The notes under the pieces are model-generated. The model worked only from the letters and a program-made list of their open reading frames with translations. It did no database searches and was not told where the DNA came from. 64,000 nt of DNA from Maribellus sp. YY47 (lineage in GTDB: Bacteria; Bacteroidota; Bacteroidia; Bacteroidales; Prolixibacteraceae), in assembly GCF_023111095.1 (NCBI RefSeq), contig NZ_JALGYW010000026.1:1-64000 (forward strand), read 5' to 3'. Positions 27,135 to 36,192 of the stretch are shown here, piece after piece. The first letter of the stretch is position 1. Each line of letters begins with the position of its first letter. A program made the position numbers and the translations under genes.

Positions 27135-28670
27135 ATGAAATTAAAATATTTATTCCCGATATTCATCGCAATACTTGCCTTAATGACAAGTTGTGACGAT
27201 GAAGAAACCATGACTTTACTTCCAGAGATTCAAGTATCGTCGTCGTTCGTCACTCTCCCCCAGGGCGGAGGTTCTACATCCATCAACGTAACAGCTAAAG
27301 CCAGCTGGACGGCAGAGAAAGTAACTACCGAGAAAGATGCCGTTGAGTGGTTAACAATCTCTTCAACTACCGGCGAGGCAGGCGAGACAGAGATTAGCTT
27401 TTCTGCTCCATCTGCCATTGATGGTCGTACTGCAGAGGTTCTGCTTAACTGCGGAGGCGCAACTCAGAGAATTAACATCATGCAAGGTTTGGCACAGATT
27501 TCCGAAGCTACTGTTGCTGAGGCTAAAGCTGCTCCCGACGGGAAAACTCTCCGTATAACAGGGGTTTGTACGAAAATTACCAACACACTTTATGGCAACT
27601 GGTATTTAACTGACGAAACAGGAGAATTGTATATCTATGGTACTCTTGACAAGAAGGGTGTAGACAAAAACTTCCTGAGTCTGGGTCTTGAAGTGGGAGA
27701 TGAAGTAACCATTGAAGGTCCAAAAGGTTCTTATAAAGGAGACCCACAAATGGTAAATGTAATGGTGATCCAAATCAACAAATCACTGGTGAAAGTTGAT
27801 TCGGTACAAAACGCAACGCTTCCTGTCGATGGTGGTGAATTTATTGCATACCTTACCTGCAAAGGACAAGGCGTATCGGTAGAAATTCCTAATGATGCCA
27901 AATCCTGGTTATCCATTTCATCTATCCAGTCAGCAGGAAACAATACTGTTGTGAAATTCAAAGCCGAAGCGAATGCCGAAGGAGATCGTGAAACGACGCT
28001 CACCTTCAGCACTACCGATGGAAGCAAAACCTATACAACACAAACAACGCTGAGCCAGGCAGGAGCGATTGTAGATGCAACCATTGCAGAATTCCTGGCT
28101 GCAGAAGTTGGTGACAGACAATATCGTTTAAAAGGTATTATTACCAATATTTCCGATGCTACATCCGGCAAGTTAAACCTGAGAGATTTCTCAGGCGAAA
28201 CCTATGTTTATAAAATTCAGGATTTTGCCACAAAAGGGTTAAAAGAAGGTGATATTATCACAATTGTTGGAAAACGTGCTGCCTATAATGGATCTCCTCA
28301 GGTAAGTGGTGCAGTGTTGGAGAGCGTTATTTCCCACGTAATTCCCGCTACCGTTACAGAGGCGCTGACTAAACCTGACGATGCCAATACTTACTATATG
28401 GTAACCGGTGAAATTACTTCAATTGCCAGCGAAACATATGGTAATCTTTATTTGAGTGACGGTACCAGTGAAATCTACGTATATGGCTGTTATCCGGGCT
28501 ATGGAGCAACCGGTAATGACAGAAAAGGTTTGATTGCTGCCAAAGGTCTGAAAGTAGGTGATACACTAACAATAATTGCACCGAAGATTACCTACACAAA
28601 TGCAACAACAGGAGTATCAACAATTGAACTTTCACCCAGTTTCTATTTCAGCCACGTAAGTGCAAATTAA
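27135..28670 (+). CDS. Surface lipoprotein with BACON and OB-fold domains
   Basis: A 511-residue lipoprotein anchored at Cys20 (LMTSC) followed by DDEE, a strong acidic surface-export-like signal. The domain order appears to be BACON (about 33-120), OB-fold (about 123-215), BACON (218-310), OB-fold (312-400) and OB-fold (403-511). The OB-type units share the pattern YRLKGIITNIS..GKLNLRD..YVYKI..LKEGDIITIVGKRAAYNG. Such OB-folds accompany extracellular nucleases in Bacteroidota and may bind nucleic acid; BACON domains usually serve as spacers or adhesion modules. It is probably co-transcribed with the receptor and ends at a strong terminator. Confidence 0.85.
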   Translation: MKLKYLFPIFIAILALMTSCDDEETMTLLPEIQVSSSFVTLPQGGGSTSINVTAKASWTAEKVTTEKDAVEWLTISSTTGEAGETEISFSAPSAIDGRTAEVLLNCGGATQRINIMQGLAQISEATVAEAKAAPDGKTLRITGVCTKITNTLYGNWYLTDETGELYIYGTLDKKGVDKNFLSLGLEVGDEVTIEGPKGSYKGDPQMVNVMVIQINKSLVKVDSVQNATLPVDGGEFIAYLTCKGQGVSVEIPNDAKSWLSISSIQSAGNNTVVKFKAEANAEGDRETTLTFSTTDGSKTYTTQTTLSQAGAIVDATIAEFLAAEVGDRQYRLKGIITNISDATSGKLNLRDFSGETYVYKIQDFATKGLKEGDIITIVGKRAAYNGSPQVSGAVLESVISHVIPATVTEALTKPDDANTYYMVTGEITSIASETYGNLYLSDGTSEIYVYGCYPGYGATGNDRKGLIAAKGLKVGDTLTIIAPKITYTNATTGVSTIELSPSFYFSHVSAN

Positions 28671-28681
28671 ATGAACTATTC

Positions 28682-28701
28682 TTCCATTATTAAATAATGG
28701 A
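28682..28701. repeat. Short perfect palindrome after the OB-fold lipoprotein gene
   Basis: CCATTATT and AATAATGG are separated by one base, just before the terminator. It could be an extra mRNA 3' hairpin or a protein site; nothing decides between these. Confidence 0.4.
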
Positions 28702-28711
28702 GTAAATAAAG

Positions 28712-28737
28712 AAAGCCGCCTCGTGCGGCTTTTTTAT
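28712..28737 (+). terminator. Terminator of the TonB receptor operon
   Basis: AAAGCCGC and GCGGCTTT form an 8-bp stem over a 5-nt loop (CTCGT), followed by TTTTTTA. The nuclease downstream therefore needs its own promoter. Confidence 0.9.
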
Positions 28738-28826
28738 TTTGATTCCACTAATTTTACCTCTTATTTTTAAAACCGAATAAAATAAATTTCTGTTATTTGT
28801 CCTGAAAATCTCTCAAAATAAAGAAA

Positions 28827-30731
28827 ATGCACTATTCAATAAGTTGGAAAAAATCAGTTGTTTTCACGTTTTTGATCTGCCTGAACGGAATTCTCCTGGC
28901 CCAGCCAATGGGGTATTATAATGGAACGGAAAACCTCTCGGGTGAACAGTTAAAGTCAGCTTTGCATGAAATCATCAACGACCATGTGGACTTTTCGTAT
29001 GCACGAGTACGAGACATCATTAATTACTCCGATGCTGATCCCAACAATCCCAACAACGTGATACTGTTCTATTCGCAAGTTTCCAGAAATGCCAGTAATT
29101 ACGGAACCGGTGGCGACTACATTAACCGTGAACACGTTTGGGCCAAATCACATGGCGATTTCGAAGATATACGATCGATGAATGGCGACGCGCTAAATCT
29201 TCGCCCGGCTGATGCATCGGTAAACGAGGATCGGAGTAACCTGGATTTTGACAACGTTCAACCCAACGGAACCCGACACCCCGAAGCCACCGATTGCTGG
29301 TACTCTGCTGAAGCCTGGGAACCCGGCCCCTTAACCAAAGGACAAGTGGCGCGCATCTTGTTTTACATGGCCACGCGTTACGAAGCTGATGGCGATGAAA
29401 TTGATCTGGAACTAGCAGACCAGCTTAACACCTACCCCCTGCCCAAATTCGGAAAATTGTCCACCCTCATTAAATGGAACAACGACTACCCTCCCTCCGA
29501 TTTCGAGCGCAGGAGAAATGAACGCATTTTCCGCATTCAGCAAAACCGTAACCCGTTTGTCGATCATCCCGAATTTGTTGATCTTATTTGGGGCAACGGC
29601 GAACCCGCAACAACGAGCATTAACGAATTAAATATGCAGCCCGAAAAACCTCTTCCGGGCGAAAATGTAACCATTTCCTGTCGTGTTTCATCCAACACTA
29701 CTCCCGACAGCGTTATGCTGTACTGGGGGCCAAACTACAATTCTGCCGAACAGTCTGTTCGCTTAAATAAAACCGACAACCTCTATAGCACTACGATTCA
29801 AATCAACGAGCTGCCGGACGAAATGATCTACTTTACAATCAAAGCCCGCTCAGGTGCAGATTCAGCCATTATGAGGGGTAGTTACCTCATCCCCGAAATA
29901 ATTCAGGCTGAAAACATCACCCCGATAAAAACCGTTCAGGGAACAGGTAATAACAGTCCCTTGACGAATCAAACGGTTACTATTTCAGGAAGAATAACGG
30001 CCAACTTTGATTATTCGTTCTACATGCAGGATAGCAAAAGCCCGAGAAACGGAATTAATGTGTACAACACTTTATTCACCGGAAACGTAGGCGACAGTGT
30101 GGTGATACGCGGAAAAGTAGCGGAGTACTCAACCCTTACCGAAATTTTGGATGTAGAGTACTTTTACAATTTTGGAAATAAACAGGAAGTTAAACCGGTT
30201 ACAATTACCTGCTCTCAAATTGGAGAAGATTACGAAGGAGTGCTGGTGCAGTTAAAAAATGTTTCCTTTACAAATGCGGGACAGCTTATTTCCGAAGGCA
30301 ATAACACCTATAGTTTTTCTGACGAAACGGGCCAGTCGGTCTTGTTTTCAGCCTCTAACTCCCGCCTTATCGGGAAAAAACTGCCATCCAGCGAAAATAA
30401 CATCGTTGGTGTAATTTCGCAATACAACGGAGTATATCAGCTATTAGCCCGCGACATTACTGACTTAAGTATTGTTACGGGAATTTTTGATGTTCGCGAA
30501 AACAAAGAACAGGTAACGGTTTACCCGAATCCGGCACAGAATATTCTTCATATTTCTGATGCTTCAGGCCTGAAATACATTCGCATTTTCACCACACAAG
30601 GTTCTCTGGTTCTCGGGAAAGAGTTGAATTCGAATCAGGTTGATGTCAGTTCGTTAAATCCGGGAATTTACCTCATTCAATTTGAAACAACAAAAGGGAA
30701 AAACGCCTTTGCCAAATTCAGCAAACAATAA
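28827..30731 (+). CDS. Secreted endonuclease I with OB-fold and T9SS sorting domain
   Basis: A 634-residue extracellular nuclease. The signal peptide ends LLAQ (residue 26). The endonuclease I domain (about 30-260) carries REHVWAKSHGDF at 101-112, with His103 as the expected catalytic base, and the conserved LNLRPADASVNEDRSN (123-138). An Ig-like linker (about 275-360) and an OB-fold-like domain (about 365-450, VTISGRITANFDYSFYMQD) follow. A T9SS type A sorting domain starts at about 563 (VTVYPNPAQNILH). Endonuclease I enzymes cut DNA and often RNA without sequence specificity. Its OB-fold matches those of the lipoprotein upstream, linking the two. Confidence 0.9.
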   Translation: MHYSISWKKSVVFTFLICLNGILLAQPMGYYNGTENLSGEQLKSALHEIINDHVDFSYARVRDIINYSDADPNNPNNVILFYSQVSRNASNYGTGGDYINREHVWAKSHGDFEDIRSMNGDALNLRPADASVNEDRSNLDFDNVQPNGTRHPEATDCWYSAEAWEPGPLTKGQVARILFYMATRYEADGDEIDLELADQLNTYPLPKFGKLSTLIKWNNDYPPSDFERRRNERIFRIQQNRNPFVDHPEFVDLIWGNGEPATTSINELNMQPEKPLPGENVTISCRVSSNTTPDSVMLYWGPNYNSAEQSVRLNKTDNLYSTTIQINELPDEMIYFTIKARSGADSAIMRGSYLIPEIIQAENITPIKTVQGTGNNSPLTNQTVTISGRITANFDYSFYMQDSKSPRNGINVYNTLFTGNVGDSVVIRGKVAEYSTLTEILDVEYFYNFGNKQEVKPVTITCSQIGEDYEGVLVQLKNVSFTNAGQLISEGNNTYSFSDETGQSVLFSASNSRLIGKKLPSSENNIVGVISQYNGVYQLLARDITDLSIVTGIFDVRENKEQVTVYPNPAQNILHISDASGLKYIRIFTTQGSLVLGKELNSNQVDVSSLNPGIYLIQFETTKGKNAFAKFSKQ

Positions 30732-30825
30732 ACTCCTGTAGTTTACTAATTTTAAATTTGTGGGGATAAGAATTCATTTATAATAAACCAGACCCGATAT
30801 CGTAATGTTATTTTTAATGAATTAT

Positions 30826-30833
30826 TACTTTTG
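30826..30833 (+). promoter_or_regulatory. Promoter core (-7) of nadA
   Basis: TACTTTTG fits TAnnTTTG and is followed by CGG, as in many Bacteroidota promoters. It lies 30 bp before the nadA start codon. A -33 element is not obvious. Confidence 0.6.
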
Positions 30834-30862
30834 CGGTCTTTTAAAGGAATTCTAAAAGGGAA

Positions 30863-31858
30863 ATGATGGAACAGACAAGCATCAATAACATGTTGGAAGA
30901 AAAGGGGTTCATCGACGAAGCGATTGATCCGGCGATTAAACTGGTAGAAGAAATTAACCGGTTGAAAAGGGAAAAGAACGCGGTGATCCTGAGTCATTTT
31001 TATGTGGATGGCCCTTTACAGGACGTTGCCGACTATGTAGGCGACAGCCTCGGACTGGCACAGGCGGCAGCCGAAACCGATGCCGAAATGATCGTTTTTG
31101 TGGGCGTTCATTTTATGGCCGAAACTGCCAAGATCATCAATCCTTCCAAAAAAGTTATTCTTCCCGATCTGAAAGCAAGCTGCTCGCTGGCAGAATCGGC
31201 CCCTGCCGACAAGTTTGCCGCATTTAAAGCTCAATATCCCGACCATAAAGTGGTGACCTATATTAACGCTACAGCGGCCCTTAAAACGATGTCTGACATT
31301 GTTTGTACTTCGGCCAACGCAGCAAAAATTGTAGAAAGCTTCCCGAAAGACCAAAAGCTGATTTTTGCCCCCGATAAAAACCTGGGGAACTACATCAACA
31401 GCATTACCGGCCGCGATATGGTGCTTTGGGACGGCGCCTGTATGGTTCACGAACAATATTCGGTAGAACGAATTATAGAGCTGATGGAACAGCACCCCGA
31501 TGCTGAATTTATCGCGCATCCCGAATGTGAAAAACCGGTTCTGTTACTGGCCAAACACATCGGCTCAACCACTGCTTTGTTAAACTATGTACAGAAAAGC
31601 GCTGCCAAAAAATTTATTGTAGCTACCGAAAGCGGCATCCTGCACCAAATGACCAAGGCCTGCCCCGATAAGATCTTTATTCCGGCGCCTTCGGCCGATT
31701 CAACCTGCGCCTGCAACGACTGTTCGTACATGAAGCTGAACAGCCTGCAAAAGCTGTACATCTGTTTGAAACACGAACTACCGGAGGTTACACTTCCCGC
31801 AGATGTAATTGAACAAGCCAGGATACCGATTCAGCGGATGCTTGAAATCTCGAAGTAG
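30863..31858 (+). CDS. nadA: Quinolinate synthase NadA
   Basis: A 331-residue cytoplasmic enzyme that condenses iminoaspartate with dihydroxyacetone phosphate to quinolinate in NAD synthesis. The three [4Fe-4S] ligands are visible: Cys107 (KASCSLAES), Cys193 (DGACMVHE) and probably Cys287 in CACNDCSYM. The segments [19 protein letters not shown] and HPECEKPV are conserved in the family. Two consecutive ATGs at 30863 and 30866 are both possible starts. No nadB or nadC is adjacent, so the other pathway genes are elsewhere. Confidence 0.96.
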   Translation: MMEQTSINNMLEEKGFIDEAIDPAIKLVEEINRLKREKNAVILSHFYVDGPLQDVADYVGDSLGLAQAAAETDAEMIVFVGVHFMAETAKIINPSKKVILPDLKASCSLAESAPADKFAAFKAQYPDHKVVTYINATAALKTMSDIVCTSANAAKIVESFPKDQKLIFAPDKNLGNYINSITGRDMVLWDGACMVHEQYSVERIIELMEQHPDAEFIAHPECEKPVLLLAKHIGSTTALLNYVQKSAAKKFIVATESGILHQMTKACPDKIFIPAPSADSTCACNDCSYMKLNSLQKLYICLKHELPEVTLPADVIEQARIPIQRMLEISK

Positions 31859-31898
31859 TCAGATTTCTGCGGCTTCCGTTTTCATCGCGCTAAAAGAA

Positions 31899-32362
31899 TT
31901 AATAAAAGAAGCTTTGCTTTTTGCCGTGCTTTTTAAGGCTTCGGTATTCCCAGGGCTGCATTTTTACCGAAGCCCTGAAAACTGTGAAAAACTGCTTTGT
32001 GAAAAGCCCATTATCTTTCCAATTTCCTTGAAATTTAGAGCGGTTTGCGCCACCAGGTCGCAAGCCACCAGCCGCAGGTATTCGTTAACCCAGCTGTGAA
32101 CACTCATACCGGTCAGGCAACGGATGGCTCCGTCGAAATGACGAAATTCAGCCCCCATCCTCCGGGCATATTCTTTCGCGTCAACCTTTCCATACCTGCG
32201 TACCATATCGGCAAACACATCGACGTAATTATTTCCGCTGGGCTTGTTTTCCCGAATCACACCGGCCAGTTTCAGAGCGCCGGGGTTCGCATTAAGGTTC
32301 TCTGTCAACCCTGCGTATACATGTTCGGGTAAAATGGGTGTGTAACTGATTGCGGGCATCAC
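31899..32362 (-). pseudogene. AraC-type helix-turn-helix protein, frameshifted
   Basis: The open frame 32362-31964 (132 residues) ends abruptly in SSFSQFSGLR, within the second helix-turn-helix of an AraC C-terminal domain (MSVHSWVNEYLRL, then FKEIGKIMGFSQSSFSQF). Past a four-A run (plus strand 31978-31981), another frame continues the domain as FFRASVKMQPWEYRSLKK to a stop at 31899. That is the expected AraC ending, so a single-base deletion in a homopolymer has broken the gene, or the sequence has an error there. Restored, it would be about 154 residues. Residues 1-80 have no recognised effector domain. The domain call is firm; the disruption is seen directly. Confidence 0.8.
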
Positions 32363-32981
32363 TTTGTTTTTTATAAAAATAGCAACAATCGGGTCAATTT
32401 ACATACTACTGATCGTTAAAATTAAATTCCAAGCATTTTGCGAAAAAGTCCTGATAGGACTTCCGACTCTATCCCGAGCGTTTAGGAGAAGCACTCATTT
32501 ACACACTATACCAAAGACTAACGCATTACGAGTTGTATTCCTACGAATATCTTCAAAGGTTTAACTGCCGTCTTTCATTCAAACTAATGCACGGAAAAGG
32601 GATTGGTGAATTTTATTCGCCATTGTTCCTGACGCGTTTAAAAACCACGTCTCCCCTCGTAATCTCCTCATCATCCCGCTTATTCTTTATGAAAATATGG
32701 TTTTTGATAAAACATTTAAACCAATATTTTATCAAAATATACATTCTCCTAAAGTTTAGAAAGCTTTATTCGGGGAAAAACTCCCGGGGGAAGCCATGTA
32801 CGAACTAAAACTTTAGGAAACTATTCATTTCGATAAAAAATCGCAGTCATATCTTTATGAAAATGTGGATTTTCATAAAAAATACAAACACAGAAACAAT
32901 GCCGGCGACTACTGGCAAGGTATTCTCTTCTGTTGAAAGAAAGACCTCAGTCCAGAGGGCTTCTTCCGGTTGCTTTGAGAA
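32363..32981. other. Gene-free region rich in inverted repeats
   Basis: No credible gene is present; short frames (for example 32533-32808 and 32857-33096, plus strand) resemble nothing known. The stretch 32684-32880 holds a 29-bp imperfect direct repeat and three inverted repeats listed separately. The remainder shows nothing I can name. Confidence 0.55.
32684..32880. repeat. Cluster of direct and inverted repeats
   Basis: A 29-bp unit starting TCTTTATGAAAAT occurs at 32684-32712 and, diverged, at 32852-32880. The second copy is itself a perfect hairpin (TTTATGAAAAT / ATTTTCATAAA, 4-nt loop, 32854-32879). Between them are TTTTGATAAAA / TTTTATCAAAA (32702-32737) and TCCTAAAGTTT / AAACTTTAGGA (32747-32818). 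The set may be operators of a lost gene or ends of a small mobile element. Confidence 0.65.
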
Positions 32982-34640
32982 CTATTTCTGCGCCGTGTGG
33001 TTCATCGTGGAATCGGCTGCCTCTATCAGGTTTTGCACCAGCAAATCCTGCCGCGAAATTTCGATGGCACGCAACAGGGTTTTGTCAATTTTCTGAATGA
33101 TCGGATAAAAGCCCGTATCCCCAATAATATTTCGGGCAATGTATGCTTTCAACTGTGTATTGATGATTATTCCCGATTCTTTCAAGCCGGCTGCATCCTT
33201 CTGAACGCCCTTTTCCTGCGCGTATTTCACGAAATCGTCGATGGCATGGTGTTTCTCCAGGTAAACGTCAAATTCGTCGGCATTTTTAAATTCTGAAAGT
33301 TCTGCGCGATGCTGATCGGCGTACATGTAGGCAAACGAGTAAATCAGCCCGCGGCGGTACAGTTTGCTGTAGTATTCCGAATTGCCCGTGGTATCGACCG
33401 GCACAAAAAAGTCGGGCATAATTCCACCGCCGCCATACACAATACGACCGCCTTTGGTGGTGTATTTCAGCGAATCGTTAAAATGAATACTGTCGGCCAC
33501 CAGCTGCTCCATGTTGTGGAAGCGCTCGTAAATATGGTTGTAATATTCTTCGTTCCCGTCTTCGTATGGACTTTGAATGCAACGCCCGCTTGGCGTGTAA
33601 AACCGGGCTATGGTTAGGCGCAGCGCCGAACCGTCGTTTAACGGAATCTGTTCCTGAACCAGGCCTTTCCCGAACGAACGGCGCCCGATAACAATCCCGC
33701 GGTCGTTATCCTGAAGTGCACCGGCAAAAATTTCGCTGGCCGAAGCCGAAAACTCGTCGATCATCACATACAATTCTACTTCGCCAAAAGAGCCTTTGCC
33801 CGAGGCGTTGTAGGTTTTCCGGGGTTGATTTTTACCTTCGGTGTACAACATCGCATCGCCTTTGTTTAATACCTCATCCAGCATTTGCAGCACGCCCATC
33901 AGCGAGCCTCCTGGATTTCCGCGCAAGTCGATAATCACACGTTTGGCCCCTTCGTTATTCAGTTGGGTCATTCCCTCAACAAACTCTTTGTAGGTGGTGT
34001 TGGCAAAGCGGCTTATTTTTATGAATCCGGTTTCGGGATCGATCATATAGGTAACCTCCACACTAAAAAGCGGGATGTCTCCACGGGTAATTTCAAAATC
34101 AAGCTGATCGTCTTCGCCTTTCCGCAGGACGCCAACGCGCACTTTCGAATTTTTCTCGCCGCGAAGCAAATGAAGAATATCGTTACTTTCCTTCCCTACG
34201 CCAGCAATCAGCGAATCATTCACGGTAACAATGCGGTCGCCGGGTTGAATCCCGACCTGGCTCGACGGGCCTCCCGAAATCACCTCAATCACGCGTACGG
34301 TATCTTCCATCAACGAAAACTGGATGCCGATTCCCGAAAAATTGCCCTGCATCTCTTCGGTTACCTCCTGCATGTTGCTTGCCGGAATATAGGTGGTGTG
34401 CGGATCGAGCTTTTTTAGGATCTCGGGAATGGTTTCTTCCACAATTTCGCCGGTGTTCACACTGTCAACATAACCATGATCGATCAAATCGAGGATGGTG
34501 GAAATTTTATTGGGCTGACTCATGGCCAAACCACTAAATCCGCTGTTTGAATTGGTCTTCAGCATGTTTCCCATCAGCATGCCGATGGCGATGGAAATAG
34601 CGATTAAAATGGGGATCAGTATGACTATTTTCTTATTCAT
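32982..34640 (-). CDS. ctpA: S41 C-terminal processing peptidase (CtpA/Prc type)
   Basis: A 552-residue periplasmic or membrane-tethered serine protease with an N-terminal hydrophobic anchor (residues 4-24). A PDZ domain lies at about 100-180 (GGPSSQVGIQPGDRIVTVND). The S41 catalytic domain has Ser300 in DEFSASASEIF and Lys325 in SFGKGLVQ, the Ser-Lys dyad of the family. A C-terminal extension of about 170 residues follows. These proteases trim or degrade exported proteins at their C-termini. It starts 41 bp after the dCMP deaminase gene and is probably co-transcribed with it. Confidence 0.93.
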   Translation of the reverse strand: MNKKIVILIPILIAISIAIGMLMGNMLKTNSNSGFSGLAMSQPNKISTILDLIDHGYVDSVNTGEIVEETIPEILKKLDPHTTYIPASNMQEVTEEMQGNFSGIGIQFSLMEDTVRVIEVISGGPSSQVGIQPGDRIVTVNDSLIAGVGKESNDILHLLRGEKNSKVRVGVLRKGEDDQLDFEITRGDIPLFSVEVTYMIDPETGFIKISRFANTTYKEFVEGMTQLNNEGAKRVIIDLRGNPGGSLMGVLQMLDEVLNKGDAMLYTEGKNQPRKTYNASGKGSFGEVELYVMIDEFSASASEIFAGALQDNDRGIVIGRRSFGKGLVQEQIPLNDGSALRLTIARFYTPSGRCIQSPYEDGNEEYYNHIYERFHNMEQLVADSIHFNDSLKYTTKGGRIVYGGGGIMPDFFVPVDTTGNSEYYSKLYRRGLIYSFAYMYADQHRAELSEFKNADEFDVYLEKHHAIDDFVKYAQEKGVQKDAAGLKESGIIINTQLKAYIARNIIGDTGFYPIIQKIDKTLLRAIEISRQDLLVQNLIEAADSTMNHTAQK

Positions 34641-34681
34641 TGTTTCTGTTTTCCGGTTTGATACTAAAGGAGCAAAACAAA

Positions 34682-35107
34682 CTAACTATCGACTTGTTCG
34701 ACCTCGATACCTGCTCTTTTCAGCAAGTTAATTCCATCTTCGAGGCGATAACTCTCCGTAAAAACTACGCGCTTAATTCCGGCCTGAATGATCAATTTTG
34801 AACATTCGAGGCAAGGGGAAGAAGTGACATACAATGTTGCTCCATCGCTGCTGTTGCCCGATTTTGCCACTTTGGTAATGGCATTGGCTTCGGCGTGCAG
34901 CACGTAGGGTTTGGTTTTATTATCCTCGTCTTCGCAAACATTCTCAAAGCCCGCTGGCGTACCATTGTAACCGTCTGATATAATCATCTTGTCTTTGACG
35001 ATCAGCGCGCCCACCTGGCGGCGTTTGCAGTATGAATTTTGCGACCAGATGTCGGCCATTTTCAGGTACCGCTGATCGAGCAATTGTTGTTTATTATCCT
35101 TAGCCAT
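34682..35107 (-). CDS. dCMP deaminase family protein
   Basis: A 141-residue cytoplasmic zinc deaminase. The ligands and proton shuttle are His71 and Glu73 in VLHAEANAI, and Cys99 and Cys102 in SSPCLEC. The segment SYCKRRQVGALIVKD and a C-terminal ESYRLEDGINLLKRAGI are typical of dCMP deaminases, which make dUMP for thymidylate synthesis; the ComEB label is used for the same family in Gram-positives. A CAAAAGTA at 35153-35160 (minus-strand TACTTTTG) is a good promoter core 46 bp upstream. Confidence 0.92.
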   Translation of the reverse strand: MAKDNKQQLLDQRYLKMADIWSQNSYCKRRQVGALIVKDKMIISDGYNGTPAGFENVCEDEDNKTKPYVLHAEANAITKVAKSGNSSDGATLYVTSSPCLECSKLIIQAGIKRVVFTESYRLEDGINLLKRAGIEVEQVDS

Positions 35108-35152
35108 AGTTGCGTAATCTTCTAAATTGGTAGCGTTTTTCTATCCCGATTA

Positions 35153-35160
35153 CAAAAGTA
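35153..35160 (-). promoter_or_regulatory. Promoter core (-7) of dCMP deaminase-ctpA
   Basis: The minus strand reads TACTTTTG, an exact TAnnTTTG match, 46 bp before the start codon. No clear -33 element. Confidence 0.55.
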
Positions 35161-35260
35161 ACATTGATTTTAGAATAACGGTCTTAATATAACAGCCTGA
35201 GCCCTTCGGGGTTTGATTTTAATTTTTTTTAAACCTTTTGCGGGGAAAATGACACTTCCT

Positions 35261-35311
35261 AAAACAAAATAACCATCATTATCAGCTATCGCCAGCAGAA
35301 ATAAAAGTATA
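35261..35311 (+). repeat. Dispersed intergenic repeat, copy 1
   Basis: Begins AAAACAAAATAACCATCATT and ends AGCAGAAATAAAAGTAT. It aligns along its length with 35491-35541 and over its second half with 36773-36797. Confidence 0.55.
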
Positions 35312-35490
35312 ATTCGCTCCTAACTTAGAGGATATGCAAAGAGTAAAGATTCACGCAAAGAACGCCAAGCTTTTTACCAGGACCGCAAAAACAGAAACTA
35401 AGATCCTTTGAGAGAACTTGTTTTAAACTACTTTGGGAACACTTGCATTGAACAGCAAACTGTTCGTTATATGCTTTGAAGAGCTTTCGC

Positions 35491-35541
35491 AAAACATAAC
35501 AATCATGGTGCTCAGCAATCACCAACAGATATGAAAGTATG
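35491..35541 (+). repeat. Dispersed intergenic repeat, copy 2
   Basis: Begins AAAACATAACAATCATGGTG and ends ACCAACAGATATGAAAGTAT. Second copy of the element at 35261. Confidence 0.55.
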
Positions 35542-35560
35542 ACTTTTACTCTCCCTCACT

Positions 35561-35605
35561 CCCTCTCTATGCCTAGAGAGGGAAGATTGTGTCGCAGGCA
35601 CAATC
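35561..35605. repeat. Paired-hairpin repeat (REP-like)
   Basis: CCCTCTCT / AGAGAGGG (35561-35582, 6-nt loop) is followed directly by GATTGTG / CACAATC (35585-35605, 7-nt loop). Adjacent hairpins in a spacer suggest a REP-like mobile repeat. Confidence 0.6.
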
Positions 35606-35667
35606 AGGGTGAGTCAGACAACTTTGAAACTTATTTTGCTATTGATCGTCAAAAGACTTTCAAAACA

Positions 35668-35694
35668 AAAAACGCCGCAAATTGCGGCGTTTAA
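35668..35694 (-). terminator. Terminator of the SPOR-domain gene
   Basis: AAACGCCGC and GCGGCGTTT form a strong GC stem over AAATT, followed on the minus strand by TTGTTTTG. It lies 19 bp beyond the SPOR gene stop. Confidence 0.75.
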
Positions 35695-35712
35695 AAATTC
35701 AAAAATGAAATA

Positions 35713-36192
35713 TTATTCTTTGATCAATAGCCAAACATCAGAATATTTTTCGAATGTCTGTCTGATTTGCGCTACTCTGCTTCGCGCTTCTGTTTCGTTT
35801 TTGTACGAGTTTACACAAACACGGTAGTAACCGGTTTCGCTGTGTAAAATAATCGGGGTGAAACCTTCCTGCAACAAAGTAGCCCGGTAGTTTTTAGCAT
35901 TGTCTAACTGACCAAACGAACCAATAATTACAAAGAATGTATTGCCTTCGTTTTTACTTTGTTCGAGCTGATCGGTAAACGATACCTGTTCTTTACGGAT
36001 GGCAATGGGTTTTTCATCTGCCACGGTTTGCACAGGCTTGGCTACTTCGGTTTTGGTTTCGGCTGACGGAACCGTAAATACTTTTGTTGGAGCGGTGTTG
36101 TCGCTCGTGTACTCCGACTGAGCGGGTTGCTTAACTGTTTTACATGCGCTTAATGCTAAAACAAGTGCTACGATAAATGCTATTCTATTCAT
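35713..36192 (-). CDS. SPOR-domain lipoprotein
   Basis: A 159-residue lipoprotein anchored at Cys17 (ALSAC). A low-complexity linker of about 50 residues precedes a C-terminal SPOR domain at about 84-156 (FFVIIGSFGQLDNAKNYRATL, then YYRVCVNSYKNETEARSRVA). SPOR domains bind peptidoglycan stripped of stem peptides, usually at division sites. It is a single-gene unit, ended by a strong terminator. The exact role is not determined by sequence. Confidence 0.88.
   Translation of the reverse strand: MNRIAFIVALVLALSACKTVKQPAQSEYTSDNTAPTKVFTVPSAETKTEVAKPVQTVADEKPIAIRKEQVSFTDQLEQSKNEGNTFFVIIGSFGQLDNAKNYRATLLQEGFTPIILHSETGYYRVCVNSYKNETEARSRVAQIRQTFEKYSDVWLLIKE

Larger units (their letters stand above)
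35108..35712. other. Repeat-bearing spacer without genes
   Basis: Contains the dCMP deaminase promoter core (35153-35160), two copies of a dispersed repeat of about 50 bp (35261-35311 and 35491-35541), a paired-hairpin repeat (35561-35605) and the terminator of the SPOR gene. No coding frame is convincing. Confidence 0.6.

Noticed and set aside
32533-33096. Two short plus-strand frames in the repeat cluster
   Set aside because: They consist largely of translated inverted repeats, and the second runs into the antisense of ctpA.
35561-35605. Possible CRISPR-like repeat
   Set aside because: Two adjacent hairpins of different sequence, not a series of identical repeats with spacers.
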